This document shows positions 6,306-6,755 of a DNA stretch of 6,755 nucleotides, one piece after another. Where the stretch lies: contig JABDJF010000346.1 of NCBI GenBank assembly GCA_013002645.1, positions 1 through 6,755 of the forward strand, in the 5' to 3' direction. The notes beneath the pieces are model-generated. The model did no database searches, was not told where the DNA came from, and worked only from the letters and a program-made list of their open reading frames with translations. Origin of the DNA: Myxococcales bacterium (GTDB taxonomy: Bacteria > Myxococcota_A > Polyangia > Polyangiales > Houyiibacteriaceae). Numbering within the stretch: position 1 is the first letter of the stretch; each line of letters opens with the position of its first letter. The position numbers and the translations under genes were made by a program.

Positions 6306-6755
6306 TGCGTCCTCTTCGAAAACTCCTCGACAAAGCCGAGCCTCTCTTCGAGAAGGGCGGGCGCCTCGAGAGCTATCAGGCGATCTACGAGATGCTGGAC
6401 ACACTCTTCTACTCGCCTCCAGACGTGTCGCGGCATGCGCCGCACGTCCGCGACGCGATCGATCTCAAGCGAGTCATGGGCCTGGTGGTGGTCGGCGTTT
6501 TGCCCTGTGCGCTCTTTGGCATGTGGAATACGGGGCACCAAGCCAACCTCGCCATCGAGCAACTCGGCTTGCCCGCTCCGAGCGACTGGCGAGGCGCTCT
6601 GATGGCGGCAATCGGAATCGGCCACGATCCGCAGAGCGTGGGCGCTGCGACCTTCTACGGACTCCTCTACTTCGTACCGATCTACGCAGTTACCTTGGCC
6701 GCCGGCGGTCTATGGGAGGTGCTGTTCGCCGGCATTCGCAACCACGAGGTCAACG
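6305..6755 (+). CDS. nqrB: Na+-translocating NADH:quinone reductase subunit B, N-terminal fragment
   Basis: These are the first 150 residues of NqrB, an integral membrane subunit that carries covalently bound FMN and is part of the Na+ pathway; the gene is cut by the right edge. The cytoplasmic N-terminus contains EPLFEKGGRLESYQAIYE (residues 12-29) and HVRDAIDLKR (47-56), both highly characteristic of NqrB. A first membrane helix follows (about 57-76), then a loop containing IGIGHDPQ and a second hydrophobic stretch (about 115-142) leading to IRNHEVN (144-150), another family landmark. The covalent-FMN threonine lies further on and is not visible. The ATG shares one base with the nqrA stop codon, indicating translational coupling; no separate Shine-Dalgarno is needed or evident. 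Confidence 0.96.
   Translation, partial: MRPLRKLLDKAEPLFEKGGRLESYQAIYEMLDTLFYSPPDVSRHAPHVRDAIDLKRVMGLVVVGVLPCALFGMWNTGHQANLAIEQLGLPAPSDWRGALMAAIGIGHDPQSVGAATFYGLLYFVPIYAVTLAAGGLWEVLFAGIRNHEVN

Noticed and set aside
6062..6625. 187-codon minus-strand open frame across the nqrA/nqrB junction
   Set aside because: It is opposite strongly conserved NqrA C-terminus and NqrB N-terminus, and its Ser-run-rich sequence is a frame shadow.

Overview
The window is a compact, GC-rich stretch of bacterial respiratory genes in two divergent blocks. I see no mobile elements, tRNA or rRNA genes, CRISPR arrays or long repeats. High GC, a cbb3 oxidase locus, a Na+-NQR locus and divergent CcoI motifs would fit a Gram-negative such as a marine myxobacterial or deltaproteobacterial lineage. 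That placement is an inference, because no phylogenetic marker is present.

Left block (1-3389, minus strand). Read in the direction of transcription it holds a TauE/SafE-like membrane protein with a His-rich tail, then the copper P1B-ATPase ccoI, then ccoS, then the first 31 codons of ccoN, the catalytic subunit of cbb3 cytochrome c oxidase, which runs off the left edge. All three junctions overlap (4, 13 and 26 bp). This is a tightly coupled operon in which copper-supply and assembly factors precede the oxidase subunit they serve. Neither ccoG nor ccoH is visible.

Centre (3390-4955). A 153-bp divergent intergenic region separates the oxidase operon from a plus-strand pair: a YwiC-like multi-pass membrane protein of unknown function and, 33 bp downstream, a stand-alone two-CBS-domain protein with a strong ribosome binding site and a GTG start. 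A 111-bp gap follows, with a bulged hairpin and a possible promoter very close to the next gene.

Right block (4956-6755, plus strand). A complete nqrA is followed by the first 150 codons of nqrB, with TGATG stop/start overlap. These encode the first two subunits of the Na+-translocating NADH:quinone reductase; the rest of the operon lies beyond the right edge.

Taken together, the window pairs a Na+-pumping entry point for NADH electrons (NQR) with a high-affinity terminal oxidase (cbb3) and its copper-loading machinery. Between them sit two small accessory genes whose link to respiration is positional only. The main families are known. The less ordinary points are the gene order and nested overlaps, the His-rich TauE/SafE-like protein feeding into ccoI, the altered motifs in CcoI, and the uncharacterised YwiC/CBS pair.
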